In this document: one piece after another, positions 34,274 to 43,524 of the stretch | How the letters are laid out: each line of letters opens with the position of its first letter | How positions within the stretch are numbered: position 1 is the stretch's first letter | DNA from: an uncultured Hyphomicrobiales bacterium | Lineage (GTDB): Bacteria; Pseudomonadota; Alphaproteobacteria; Rhizobiales; Xanthobacteraceae | NCBI GenBank assembly: GCA_903878085.1 | Contig: CAIRGJ010000046.1 | Location: forward strand, 124,001 to 188,000 | DNA: 64,000 nucleotides | Direction: 5' to 3' | Notes under the pieces: generated by a model | The model's input: the letters and a program-made list of their open reading frames with translations, nothing else | Told to the model about the DNA's origin: nothing | Databases searched by the model: none | Position numbers and translations under genes: made by a program

Positions 34274-36334
34274 ATGGGCACGATTCCCAACTCTATAAAA
34301 GTGAAGGGTTCCCGGTGCATTGCACTGGTGGGCCCGTTCCAAAGCGGTAAAACTACGCTCCTCGAAGCGATCCTGGCGCGCACCGGCGCGATCCCGCGCC
34401 AAGGTATGGTGGACGTCGGCACCACCGTTGCCGACGCCAGCAAGGAAGCCCGCCAGCACAAGATGAGTGTCGAGGCGACCTTCGCCACCACCGAATTCAT
34501 GGGCGAAAGTTACACGTTTATCGATTGCCCCGGTTCGATCGAGTTCATCCACGACATGCGCAGCGTGCTGCCGGCGGTCGATGCCGCGGTCGTGGTCTGC
34601 GAGGCCGACGACAAAAAGGTGCCGCAGCTGCAATTGATCCTGCGCGAACTCGAAGACCAGAACATTCCGCATTTCCTGTTTCTCAACAAGATCGACAAGG
34701 CCGACCGCCGCGTGCGCGAGACGCTCAAGCTGCTGCAGCCGGCGTCGCGCGTCCCCCTGCTGCTGCGGCAGATTCCGATCTGGAAGAACGACATCATCTC
34801 CGGCTTCGTCGATCTCGCGCTGGAGCGGGCCTTTGTCTACAAGGAGCACGCCGCGTCCGAGATCGTCGCCCTCGACGGCGAGGATCGCGATCGCGAGAAG
34901 GAAGCGCGCTTCTCCATGCTGGAGACGCTGGCCGATCACGATGACGAGCTGATGGAGCAACTGCTCGAGGACATCGAGCCGCCGCGCGACAAGATCTTCG
35001 ACGATCTCGCCAAGGAATTGCGCGACCGCATTGTCTGTCCGGTGCTGCTCGGCGCCGCGATCCGCAGCAACGGCGTGCTGCGTCTGCTGAAGGCGTTGCG
35101 CCATGAGGCGCCCGGCGTGGCGGAAACCGCGGCGCGTCTCGGCGTCAAACACGGCTACGACGCGGTGGCGCTGGTGCTGAAGACTTTCCACACCGCCCAT
35201 GGCGGCAAGATGTCGATGGTCCGATTGCTCACCGGCGACGCCGGTGACGGCACGACTTTCTCAACGCCGAGTACAGAAGTCGGACGCATATCCGGCGTGT
35301 TCACCGCAATGGGCCCGAACTTCGTCAAGCGCGGGCAGGCCTCGACCGGCGACACCGTTGCCTTCGGCAAGCTCGATTCTGCCAAGACCGGCGACACGCT
35401 GTCGTCCGGCCGGCAGGCGCGCGGCGCGATAGTGAAGGTTATTCCCTATCGGCCGGTGCTGGCTATCGCGGTGCAGGCCAAGGAGCGCAAGGACGACGTC
35501 AAGCTCGGCGCCGCCTTCACCAAGCTCACCGAGGAAGACCCTTCGCTCTCGGTCGTGCACAACGCCGAGAGTCACGAGGTGGTGATTTGGGGCCAGGGCG
35601 AGATGCATCTGCGCGTCACCGTTGAGCGGCTGGCCGAGCGCTACGCGGTGCCGGTGACGACACGCACGCCGTCGGTCGGCTATCGCGAGACCATCCGCAA
35701 GCCGGTCACGCTGCGTGGCCGGCACAAGAAGCAGTCGGGCGGTCACGGTCAGTTCGGCGACGTGGTGCTGGAGATCAAGCCGCTGCCGCGCTCGGCCGGT
35801 TTCAAGTTCGAGGACAAGATCACCGGCGGCGTGGTGCCACGCAATTACATTCCGGCAGTGGAGGAGGGCGTCATCGACGCTCTCAAGCACGGCCCGCTCG
35901 GCTTCCCGGTGGTCGACGTTGCGGCGGCGCTGATCGACGGCTCGTTTCACACGGTGGACTCGTCCGACATGGCGTTCCGTGCGGCGGGCCGCATCGCCAT
36001 CGTCGAAGGCCTGCCGCAGTGCCAGCCGGTGCTGCTGGAGCCGATCCATCTGGTCGAGATCGCCTGCCCGACCGACGCCACCGCCAAGATAAACGCCATT
36101 CTGTCCGGCCGCCGCGGCCATATTCTGGGGTTCGACACCCGCGAGGACTGGCCGGGCTGGGACATGGTGCGGGCGCAGATGGCGGAAGCCGAGATCGGCG
36201 ACCTCATCATCGAAGTGCGCTCGGCCACCGCCGGCGTCGGCTCGTTCACGTTCAAATTCGACCACATGGCCGAATTGACCGGCCGCCAGGCAGATCAGAT
36301 CGTGGCGGCGAGAAAGAATGCGGCGGCGGCTTAA
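34274..36334 (+). CDS. Elongation factor G-like translational GTPase
   Basis: 686 residues with EF-G domain order: G domain (1-260), beta-barrel domain II (about 290-380), then III, IV and V. The P-loop is GPFQSGKTTLLEAI rather than the AHIDAGKTT of true EF-G; G3 is DCPGSIEF rather than DTPGH; G4 NKID is intact. The catalytic His after DxPG is replaced by Ser, so GTP hydrolysis may differ. The domain IV stretch SGGHGQFGDVVLEIKP is conserved. This is the second EF-G type (often called EF-G-like or FusA2), not the housekeeping factor. Monocistronic by position. Confidence 0.88.
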   Translation: MGTIPNSIKVKGSRCIALVGPFQSGKTTLLEAILARTGAIPRQGMVDVGTTVADASKEARQHKMSVEATFATTEFMGESYTFIDCPGSIEFIHDMRSVLPAVDAAVVVCEADDKKVPQLQLILRELEDQNIPHFLFLNKIDKADRRVRETLKLLQPASRVPLLLRQIPIWKNDIISGFVDLALERAFVYKEHAASEIVALDGEDRDREKEARFSMLETLADHDDELMEQLLEDIEPPRDKIFDDLAKELRDRIVCPVLLGAAIRSNGVLRLLKALRHEAPGVAETAARLGVKHGYDAVALVLKTFHTAHGGKMSMVRLLTGDAGDGTTFSTPSTEVGRISGVFTAMGPNFVKRGQASTGDTVAFGKLDSAKTGDTLSSGRQARGAIVKVIPYRPVLAIAVQAKERKDDVKLGAAFTKLTEEDPSLSVVHNAESHEVVIWGQGEMHLRVTVERLAERYAVPVTTRTPSVGYRETIRKPVTLRGRHKKQSGGHGQFGDVVLEIKPLPRSAGFKFEDKITGGVVPRNYIPAVEEGVIDALKHGPLGFPVVDVAAALIDGSFHTVDSSDMAFRAAGRIAIVEGLPQCQPVLLEPIHLVEIACPTDATAKINAILSGRRGHILGFDTREDWPGWDMVRAQMAEAEIGDLIIEVRSATAGVGSFTFKFDHMAELTGRQADQIVAARKNAAAA

Positions 36335-36440
36335 TCGGCCACATAGGTGCGCTGCTATAAATTTGCAACCGAAGGTATTATGTGCAAGCCTCGCGCGGGG
36401 TTGTTTCCGGCTCGATGATTTTTAAAAAGCCGCGCGCGCC

Positions 36441-38372
36441 ATGTTTCCGAACGCTTATCTTTATCGCTTCAGTCCGGCGGTGCTGAACAAGGCCGCGCCG
36501 ATGCCGATGACGCTCACGGTGTGGCTCGACGCCGCGCCGTCGTCGGTGAGCCTGAAGATTCACCACAACACGCCGAACGAGACGATCGTGCCGATGACGG
36601 CTGCCGATCCGTCGGGCAAAGTGTTCCACTGCACGCTACAGCCCAATATGATTCCTGCCGGTCCGAACAATGCGCAGCGGGTCTATATCGGGCAAATCGT
36701 GCCGATGCCCGGCGACAATTCCACCGAGCTGGTCACGACAATCGACGTGCTCACCGCCTCTGTGCTGCAAATATCGACGCAACCGGTTGCGGCCGACGTC
36801 CAGTTCTCCGAGCACCTCTTCAACATCATTGTGCCGGCCTTTCCGGACGACTTCGGCAAGTTGCCGATCGGCGAGCAGCAGACGCAGATATTCAAGCTAT
36901 CCAATAGTTTCTATGCGCACTTCGACGACGATTACGACTTCCTCCATATCGTGCTGGCCGGCTCATACGCCGCAAACCGCGGCCACATTGCCGTGCGCAA
37001 CGATGCGAAGGGTATCGGCAAAAACCTGTTCGACAATACGCCGCTATTCGGCAGCAAAGGCCGTTTACTCGGTATCACCATGTTTCCGATCTCGTGGCTT
37101 TTCGACGGCGCCGATCGCGCGGTCATGCACGAGCTCGGCCACCAATGGATCAACGCAATGGATTTCCCGCCGTTTGGTCAAAGCATTCCGCATTGGCCGC
37201 TGTCGGACCTTGCGACCGATCTCTTGGGCTACAGCAAGAAAAATGAGGAGGGGCTGCAATTCGACTTCGACCTGCAGCCGGTAGCCGGCGGCAAATACCA
37301 GCTCACGGCCAGCGATCAGCCCAGGGTTTATTCGGACCTCAGCCTTTATCTGATGGGACTGCTGCCGGCGAACCAGGTGAAACCGCATTTCGTATTCGCC
37401 AATCAGAATCAGACGCCGGTCGACAACGGGACCCTATTGGGGCCGGTCACGACGGTCACCATCAACGATGTCATCGCCGGGGCCGGCCAGGTGCGCTCTC
37501 CCGATGCCAGCCAATCGCAGAAACGTTTTCGCGTCGCCACAATTCTGGTAACCAAGACCGGGTTTGCCGATCCGGATCAGATGCGGCTCTACGACTACTT
37601 TGCCGCGCGCGCGGGGGCCAAGACCGTCCAGACCAACGCCAATGGCGCCGGTCTCACCAATCCGTTCTATCTCGCCACCAAAGGTCACGGCCGGCTCGAT
37701 CCACGGATCAAGCGAAACATTTTGGTCGACTCCTCGCGCGACGGCGGCGTGTGGTGGTATCCGCAGCAATCGGGGTTCAACGCCAATGCGCCGCATCAAG
37801 GCAAAGCGCTGGCCGACCACCTGCGCTCGCTCGGTCACAAAGTGATGGAGCTGCCGCGCCCGACCACCATCACGCCCGCGCTGTTGTCGGATTTCGACAT
37901 TGTCATTCGCGTCGCCGGCGTTGGCAGCTATACGGCGGCGGAGCTCAACGCCTACGACGCGTGGGTGAAGGACTTCGGCAGCCTGCTGCTGCTCGTTGAG
38001 CACCACCCGCAGGATGCCTTGGCGTCGCATTTCGGGCTGCAGTTCAAGTCGATCGTCCGAGGCAAGCAGAATCTGTCGAATTTCACGCCGCATCCGGTCA
38101 CTGTCGGTGTCGGCCCTCTATTCTATCCGGGCGGCAGCGGGCTGACCGCGCATCCGCCGACCGCGACGGTGCTCGGCAAACTGTCGGCCGACAGCTTCCT
38201 CGACCTCAACGACAATCAGAAACAGGACGCCGGCGAGCCGTCGGCACCGGCGGCCCTGGGCGTGATGCCGTTCGGCGACGGCCGCATCGTATTCTGCGGC
38301 GATGCCAATTTGTGGGAGCAGGTGCCGCAGCCGCTGGTCAAGAATACCTTGCACTGGTTCGCCGCGCCGTGA
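36441..38372 (+). CDS. Large putative HExxH metalloprotease with amidotransferase-like C-terminal half
   Basis: 643 residues, no signal peptide seen. A zinc-protease motif HELGHQW is at residues 230-236, preceded by a beta-rich part with HIVLAGSYAANRGHIAVRND and followed by PHWPLSDLATDLLGY. From about 430 the sequence changes to a Rossmann-like part: NILVDSSRDGG, LADHLRSLGHKVMELPRP, LLSDFDIVIRVAGVGSYTAA, LLLLVEHHPQD and FCGDANLWEQVP. This recalls DUF4350/ThuA-like glutamine-amidotransferase folds used as ligand modules, without a clear catalytic triad. Such a fusion is unfamiliar to me. SFLDLNDNQKQDAGEP resembles a calcium-binding dockerin or type-III-like loop. Function not known; metalloprotease activity is inferred. 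Confidence 0.7.
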   Translation: MFPNAYLYRFSPAVLNKAAPMPMTLTVWLDAAPSSVSLKIHHNTPNETIVPMTAADPSGKVFHCTLQPNMIPAGPNNAQRVYIGQIVPMPGDNSTELVTTIDVLTASVLQISTQPVAADVQFSEHLFNIIVPAFPDDFGKLPIGEQQTQIFKLSNSFYAHFDDDYDFLHIVLAGSYAANRGHIAVRNDAKGIGKNLFDNTPLFGSKGRLLGITMFPISWLFDGADRAVMHELGHQWINAMDFPPFGQSIPHWPLSDLATDLLGYSKKNEEGLQFDFDLQPVAGGKYQLTASDQPRVYSDLSLYLMGLLPANQVKPHFVFANQNQTPVDNGTLLGPVTTVTINDVIAGAGQVRSPDASQSQKRFRVATILVTKTGFADPDQMRLYDYFAARAGAKTVQTNANGAGLTNPFYLATKGHGRLDPRIKRNILVDSSRDGGVWWYPQQSGFNANAPHQGKALADHLRSLGHKVMELPRPTTITPALLSDFDIVIRVAGVGSYTAAELNAYDAWVKDFGSLLLLVEHHPQDALASHFGLQFKSIVRGKQNLSNFTPHPVTVGVGPLFYPGGSGLTAHPPTATVLGKLSADSFLDLNDNQKQDAGEPSAPAALGVMPFGDGRIVFCGDANLWEQVPQPLVKNTLHWFAAP

Positions 38373-38446
38373 CGCTCCCGCAGCCGTGACTTGCCTGTGA
38401 ACGTCGGGGGCCGTACCTCTGGACCGCCATTCACAGGGGTCCGAAG

Positions 38447-39421
38447 ATGAACGTCATTCGCCGCCGCGGCTGGGAAATTCCGGAGCGGGAGCTCACGCCC
38501 GAGCATCTGTTCTTCAACCGCCGCAGCTTTCTGGCCGGCTCGGCGAGCGCGCTGGCTGTGGCGCCTGCCGCGGCTTTGGCACAGCGGGTCACCGATGCCG
38601 CCGATCTGCCGGACCCGAGCGCCGGCCTCTATCCGGCCAAGCGCAACGAGAAATATGTCCTCGATCGTCCGATCACCGACGAGAAGATCAACGGCAGCTA
38701 CAATAATTTCTACGAATTCAACTCCACGAAGAACGTCGCCGCGCAGGCCCAGGCGTTGCCGATCCGGCCGTGGATGGTGAAGATCGACGGCATGGTCGAG
38801 AAGCCGATCGAGATCGGCATCGACGAGCTGATGCGCAAGATGACGCTCGAGGAGCGCACCTACCGGCACCGCTGCGTCGAAGCGTGGAGCATGGCGATAG
38901 CCTGGTCCGGTTTCCCCGTGGCGAAGCTGGTTGAATTCGCGAAGCCCTTAAGCTCGGCGAAATATCTGCGGATGGAGACCTTCAACAATCCGAAAGTCGC
39001 GCCAGGCTTGAAGCAGAGCTGGTATCCGTGGCCCTATATCGAGGGCTTGAGCATGGCGGAAGCAACCAACGATCTCGCCTTCCTCGCCACCGGCGCTTAC
39101 GGCCACCCGATGGCAAAGCAGCACGGCGCACCGTTGCGGCTGGCGGTGCCGTGGAAATACGGTTTCAAATCGATCAAGTCGATCGTGCGCTTTTCCTTTG
39201 TCGAGGAGCGTCCGAAAGGAATGTGGGAAGCGTTGCAGGCGTCGGAATACGGCTTCTGGGCCAACGTCAATCCGGAGGTGCCGCATCCGCGCTGGAGCCA
39301 GGCTAGCGAGGAAATCATCGGCACGGGCGAGCGCAAGCCGACGCTTAAGTTCAACGGCTACGGCGAGTTCGTCGCCGATATCTACAAAGGCATGGAAAGC
39401 GGCGAGCGGCTGTGGGCGTAG
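38447..39421 (+). CDS. msrP: Protein-methionine-sulfoxide reductase catalytic subunit MsrP (YedY)
   Basis: 324 residues. A twin-arginine signal (NRRSFLAGSASALAVAPAAA) indicates Tat export with its molybdopterin cofactor. The molybdenum-ligating cysteine is Cys143 in YRHRCVEAWSM, and PWKYGFKSIKSIVRFSF is the usual sulfite-oxidase-fold motif. MsrP repairs oxidised periplasmic methionines, drawing electrons from the heme membrane protein MsrQ. No msrQ gene is adjacent; the next gene is a DUF2189 protein. Confidence 0.95.
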   Translation: MNVIRRRGWEIPERELTPEHLFFNRRSFLAGSASALAVAPAAALAQRVTDAADLPDPSAGLYPAKRNEKYVLDRPITDEKINGSYNNFYEFNSTKNVAAQAQALPIRPWMVKIDGMVEKPIEIGIDELMRKMTLEERTYRHRCVEAWSMAIAWSGFPVAKLVEFAKPLSSAKYLRMETFNNPKVAPGLKQSWYPWPYIEGLSMAEATNDLAFLATGAYGHPMAKQHGAPLRLAVPWKYGFKSIKSIVRFSFVEERPKGMWEALQASEYGFWANVNPEVPHPRWSQASEEIIGTGERKPTLKFNGYGEFVADIYKGMESGERLWA

Positions 39422-39564
39422 AGGCAACCGATGTTGCGGTGCGATATCCGCAACGCGCGCAATTGTGATGACACGGTGCCGCTTTGGCGTGGTAGCTACG
39501 AGTCACCGAGGCTCGTGGCGTGACCCAGAGCCGATCCGGCTCTAGCGTCATTTGCGCTCACGAG

Positions 39565-39586
39565 CTCCTGAGCCACGCGTCAGGAG
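39565..39586 (+). promoter_or_regulatory. Hairpin covering the ribosome site of the DUF2189 gene
   Basis: Seven-base stem CTCCTGA/TCAGGAG with an eight-base loop. The right arm contains the AGGAGG ribosome site 6-7 bases before the ATG at 39593, so the folded mRNA would hide it. Confidence 0.45.
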
Positions 39587-39592
39587 GCTACG

Positions 39593-40477
39593 ATGGCCTA
39601 TTCGCACGTTCTGCTCGGCGCCGAGACAAGTCCAACCCACGTTACGGTTCGCCGCATCGGCATTAGCGATCTCAAGGATGCACTCAGGCTAGGCTTCGCC
39701 GATTTCTATGCGATGCCGACGCACGCCATATTTTTCTGCTTGATCTATCCCATCATCGGCCTCGTCGCAGCGAGGCTCGCCTTCGGCTATTCGGTGCTGC
39801 CGCTGATCTACCCATTGGCGGCCGGATTTGCGCTGGTCGGACCTTTTGCGGCGCTTGGTCTCTACGAATTGAGCCGGCGGCGTGAAGCGAGTCTCGATTT
39901 ATCGGTGACGCGCAGCTTTGACGTGCTTCAGTCCTCGTCGATCGGCGCCATCGTCGCGCTGGGGCTTCTGTTCCTGACCGTGTTCGGTGTCTGGCTTGCT
40001 GTCGCGAACGCCATCTACATCGCGACGTTCGGTTATGCCGAGCCCGCCTCGCTCATCCAGTTTGCGCGCGATGTACTGACGACGCGGGAAGGCTGGACGC
40101 TGATCGTTCTCGGCAACGGTATCGGTCTGCTGTTCGCGGCGCTCGCGCTGACGATCGGCGCGGTGTCGTTTCCGTTGCTGGTCGACCGCGATGTCGGCGC
40201 CGCGGTGGCCTTGATGGCATCAATCCAGGTGGTCCTGAAAAATCCGGTGACCATGGCGGTATGGGGCCTGCTCGTCGCGGCGCTGCTATTTGCCGGCTCG
40301 CTGCCGTTCTTTCTCGGCCTGACGGTCGTCGTACCGGTGCTGGGCCATGCGACCTGGCATCTGTACCGCAAGGCCGTCGACACCGAACTGAGCGAACGCC
40401 CGAGTTTCCCGCCGCCCCCGACCGGCCGGCGTTACGCGGCGGATTTTCCGGCCAATCTTTTCCCGTGGGCCAAATAG
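39593..40477 (+). CDS. DUF2189 integral membrane protein
   Basis: 294 residues with about six transmembrane helices. The N-terminus VRRIGISDLKDALRLGFADF and LAAGFALVGPFAALGLYELSRRRE, and the repeated-module helices SFPLLVDRDVGAAVALMASI, are typical of DUF2189. Many alphaproteobacteria carry one near cytochrome oxidase or redox genes. Function unknown. Its ribosome site is predicted to be sequestered in a hairpin. It follows msrP by 171 bases. Confidence 0.9.
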   Translation: MAYSHVLLGAETSPTHVTVRRIGISDLKDALRLGFADFYAMPTHAIFFCLIYPIIGLVAARLAFGYSVLPLIYPLAAGFALVGPFAALGLYELSRRREASLDLSVTRSFDVLQSSSIGAIVALGLLFLTVFGVWLAVANAIYIATFGYAEPASLIQFARDVLTTREGWTLIVLGNGIGLLFAALALTIGAVSFPLLVDRDVGAAVALMASIQVVLKNPVTMAVWGLLVAALLFAGSLPFFLGLTVVVPVLGHATWHLYRKAVDTELSERPSFPPPPTGRRYAADFPANLFPWAK

Positions 40478-40504
40478 ACAGATCGGGCGGGGAAGGCGAC
40501 GCGC

Positions 40505-42151
40505 TCAAGCGGCCTTGCGCATCTTCTTGCCGGGCTGCTTATTCGGCGTTGCGGCCTCTGCGGCGCGCGTGTCGCCGCTTTTTGTCAGCTTGAAAACGGC
40601 CAGCGCCTGCATCAGCTTTTCACCCTGCTGCTCCAAGCTGCCAGTCGCGGCGGCGGCCTCTTCCACCAGCGCGGCATTTTGCTGGGTGACGCCGTCCATT
40701 TGCATGACGGCATCGTTGACTTGAGTAATGCCGGAGCTTTGTTCCGCCGAGGCCGACGAAATATCGCCCATGATCCCCGTCACATGACTGACCGAATCGA
40801 TGATATCTTTCATTGTCGCGCCGGCGTCGCGCGCCAGAATCGTCCCGGCGTTGACCTTTTCAACTGAATTATCGATCAACTTCTTGATTTCCGTCGCAGC
40901 CACTGCGGAGCGTTGCGCCAGATCGCGCACTTCGGTCGCAACCACGGCGAAACCACGGCCAGCTTCGCCGGCCCGCGCGGCTTCGACGGCGGCGTTGAGC
41001 GCCAGCAGATTGGTTTGCGAGGCGATGCCGTTAATGATGCCGACGATATCGGAAATCTTCGCGGCCGATTCGCTGATTTCGTTAATCGTCGAGACGACCT
41101 TCGTCATGATCTCACCGCCTTTTTTGGCGGTGGCCATAGCGCTGCCGGCAAGGCCGCTGCCCTGATTGGTATGCTCGGCGTTTTTCTGAACCGTGGCGGC
41201 CAATTGCTCCATGCTCGCGGCCGTCTCTTCGAGGGCCGCGGCCTGCGAATCGGTCCGGGCCGACAGATCGGTGTTGCCGACAGAGATCTCACGCGTCGCC
41301 GTCTGCATGGTGGCGAAATTATCGCGGACATCGCCAATGATGCACTGCAAGTTGGTGTTTACCTGGCGCACCGCACGAATCATCTGGCCGATTTCGTCCG
41401 TGCGCTCCACAACGATGCTTGCGGTCAGATCGCCGCCGGCTATGCCCTGCGCCGTTTTGAGCACCATGTTGATCGGAGCGACGATCTTGCTGGCCAAGAA
41501 ATACCAGGACAAGGCGGTCACAGTCATGGCGGCGGCCGCCAGCGCGCTCAGCCAGATGTGCAGCCCCGAGGCCACAATGGTTTCGGAAGACCACGCGGCC
41601 CAGCCGATGCCGCCGCATATGAGGAGCAGCAACGATTGCGCAAAGGCGATGCGTTGGCCGAGCGAGAGTTGACTGCGCGCGATCAGCCGGCCGAGCAGGC
41701 CGCCGCGCACGACTTGGCCCTGGCGAAGCGCCAGGTGGCCCGGGTTCTCCATCTCTTTCTTATAAAGCTTGGTGGCTGCGTCAACCTGCTCGCGCGACGG
41801 TTTGGTGCGCACGGAGATGTATCCGGTCGCCACGCCGTTCGCCATGATCGGCGTAACGGTCGCCTGCACCCAATAATAGTCGCCGTTCTTGCGCCGGTTT
41901 TTCACCATAGCGGTCCACGGCAGGCCGGACTTGATGGTTGCCCACAGATCGCCGAAGGCCGCAGGCGGCATATCGGGGTGGCGCACCATGTTGTGCGGTG
42001 AGCCGATCAACTCTTCTTCGGAAAAGCCGCTGACCTCGATGAAATACGGGTTCGCGTATGTGATTCTGCCTTTAAGATCCGTCGTCGAATAGATGGATCG
42101 GCTTCCATCGAATTGAAATTCGACATTGTTTACCGGCGAATTGATGCGCAT
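40505..42151 (-). CDS. PAS-domain methyl-accepting chemotaxis protein (Aer-like)
   Basis: 548 residues from ATG 42151 (GGAG six bases upstream; an ATG at 42163 lacks a site). The N-terminal PAS domain ([36 protein letters not shown]) has the Aer-type layout for redox or energy taxis. Two membrane helices at about 165-215, a HAMP region, and the MA signalling domain with hairpin tip [20 protein letters not shown]. Signals through CheA/CheW to the flagella. No other chemotaxis genes lie nearby. Direct repeats upstream may be an operator. Confidence 0.93.
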   Translation of the reverse strand: MRINSPVNNVEFQFDGSRSIYSTTDLKGRITYANPYFIEVSGFSEEELIGSPHNMVRHPDMPPAAFGDLWATIKSGLPWTAMVKNRRKNGDYYWVQATVTPIMANGVATGYISVRTKPSREQVDAATKLYKKEMENPGHLALRQGQVVRGGLLGRLIARSQLSLGQRIAFAQSLLLLICGGIGWAAWSSETIVASGLHIWLSALAAAAMTVTALSWYFLASKIVAPINMVLKTAQGIAGGDLTASIVVERTDEIGQMIRAVRQVNTNLQCIIGDVRDNFATMQTATREISVGNTDLSARTDSQAAALEETAASMEQLAATVQKNAEHTNQGSGLAGSAMATAKKGGEIMTKVVSTINEISESAAKISDIVGIINGIASQTNLLALNAAVEAARAGEAGRGFAVVATEVRDLAQRSAVAATEIKKLIDNSVEKVNAGTILARDAGATMKDIIDSVSHVTGIMGDISSASAEQSSGITQVNDAVMQMDGVTQQNAALVEEAAAATGSLEQQGEKLMQALAVFKLTKSGDTRAAEAATPNKQPGKKMRKAA

Positions 42152-42240
42152 CGAATGCTCCATTGAATATGAAGACTCTGAACGATAGCCTTGATTAATG
42201 ATAAATTATATCTTGCCGTTTGTTAGTTCGTTAATGGCTG

Positions 42241-42289
42241 GAAAAATTCTCGGCATACTAGTTTAATGAAAAAATTCTCGGCATCCTAG
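42241..42289. repeat. Direct repeat pair in the chemoreceptor/creA divergent region
   Basis: GAAAAATTCTCGGCATACTAG at 42241-42261 and a copy with one extra A and one change at 42268-42289. The pair is spaced about 27 bases, roughly 2.5 helical turns, in an AT-rich promoter region. Confidence 0.6.
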
Positions 42290-42383
42290 AATCATAATCA
42301 GCATAACAAATTTCGCTCTCTCCTCTTTCGCCGCGAGTTCACGGCTCATATCTCCACCGCGTCCATCTCGCGGGAGGTTTTCT

Positions 42384-42899
42384 TTGCGCGGTCTCATTGC
42401 CAGTCTCGTTGCCGCCTTTATCGTGCTGAGCGCCGCGCCGTCGCGCGCGGCGGAAGAGCCGGATCTCATCTTCAAACGCTCGACGGTGTTCAAGTGGCTG
42501 ACGCCGAACGACAAACTCGCGACCTACGGGCTCGACGATCCGGAAGTCGATGGCGTCGCCTGCCACTTCACGGTGCCGGAACGCGGCGGCCTGAAAGGCT
42601 GGATCGGCGTCGCCGAGGAAGTGTCCGATATTTCGCTGGCCTGCCGGCAGATCGGGCCGATCAAGTTCAAGGCCAAGTCCGAGCAGGGCGAGGACGTCTT
42701 CCGCAGGCGCCGCTCATTGTTCTTCAAGAAGATGCAGATCGTCCGCGGCTGCGATGTGAAACGTAACGTGCTGGTTTACATGGTCTATAGCGACCGGCTC
42801 ATCGAAGGCTCGCCGAAAAACTCCACCTCCACCGTGCCGGTGCAGCCGTGGGGCGGGCAGGGCGAGGTCGAAAAATGCGCGGATTGGGTGACGAACTAG
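42384..42899 (+). CDS. CreA-family exported protein
   Basis: 171 residues from a TTG start with GGGAGG seven bases before it. Signal peptide (LIASLVAAFIVLSAAPSRAA), then EVDGVACHFTVPERGGLKGWIG and SDISLACRQIGPI, the CreA pattern with three to four conserved cysteines (GVACH, LACRQ, RGCDV, EKCAD). CreA proteins are periplasmic and of unknown function. HdeD follows on the same strand after 37 bases. Confidence 0.9.
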   Translation: MRGLIASLVAAFIVLSAAPSRAAEEPDLIFKRSTVFKWLTPNDKLATYGLDDPEVDGVACHFTVPERGGLKGWIGVAEEVSDISLACRQIGPIKFKAKSEQGEDVFRRRRSLFFKKMQIVRGCDVKRNVLVYMVYSDRLIEGSPKNSTSTVPVQPWGGQGEVEKCADWVTN

Positions 42900-42936
42900 G
42901 CTATCGTGGCCGCAGGGGCCTAAGGAGTTCACCACC

Positions 42937-43509
42937 ATGTCCATCAATCCGCCTGACATCGAACGTGCGGTCGCCAATGCGCTACATCGGCATTGGAAGC
43001 TCTATCTGATCGAAGGCATCGTGCTGGTTGCGCTCGGCCTGATTGCCATCCTGGTGCCGCCGATCGCCACCTTGGCGGTGACGCTTCTATTCGGCTGGCT
43101 GTTCCTGATCAGCGGAGTCATGGGGCTGATCACGACATTCTATATGCGACACGCGCCGGGCTTCTGGTGGGCGCTGATTTCGGCCGCGATCGGCATCCTG
43201 GTCGGCGCGGCACTGTTGGCGCAGCCGCTGCAAGGCGCGTTGTCGCTCACGCTGGTGCTGGCAGTGTTCTTTGCGATCGAGGGCGTGGTCTCGATCATGT
43301 TCGCGCTCGATCACAAGCGCGAATTATCCGGCCGCTGGGGCATGATGCTGTTCAGCGGTCTTGTCGATCTGGTGCTGGCGGTGATGATCATCGCCGGTCT
43401 GCCGAGCACCGCCGCCTGGGCGATCGGACTTCTGGTCGGCATCAATATGGTGTTCGGCGGCACGGCGCTGATCGGCATGGCGCTGCACGCCAAAAACGCC
43501 GCGCCGTAA
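42937..43509 (+). CDS. HdeD family acid-resistance membrane protein
   Basis: 190 residues, six transmembrane helices in three hairpins: LYLIEGIVLVALGLIAILVP, LLFGWLFLISGVMGLI, FWWALISAAIGILVGAALL. This is the HdeD (DUF308) pattern; E. coli HdeD supports acid resistance at high cell density. TAAGGAG precedes the ATG. It converges with tctA, 15 bases away. Confidence 0.92.
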   Translation: MSINPPDIERAVANALHRHWKLYLIEGIVLVALGLIAILVPPIATLAVTLLFGWLFLISGVMGLITTFYMRHAPGFWWALISAAIGILVGAALLAQPLQGALSLTLVLAVFFAIEGVVSIMFALDHKRELSGRWGMMLFSGLVDLVLAVMIIAGLPSTAAWAIGLLVGINMVFGGTALIGMALHAKNAAP

Positions 43510-43524
43510 CGCGGCATCGTCTTT

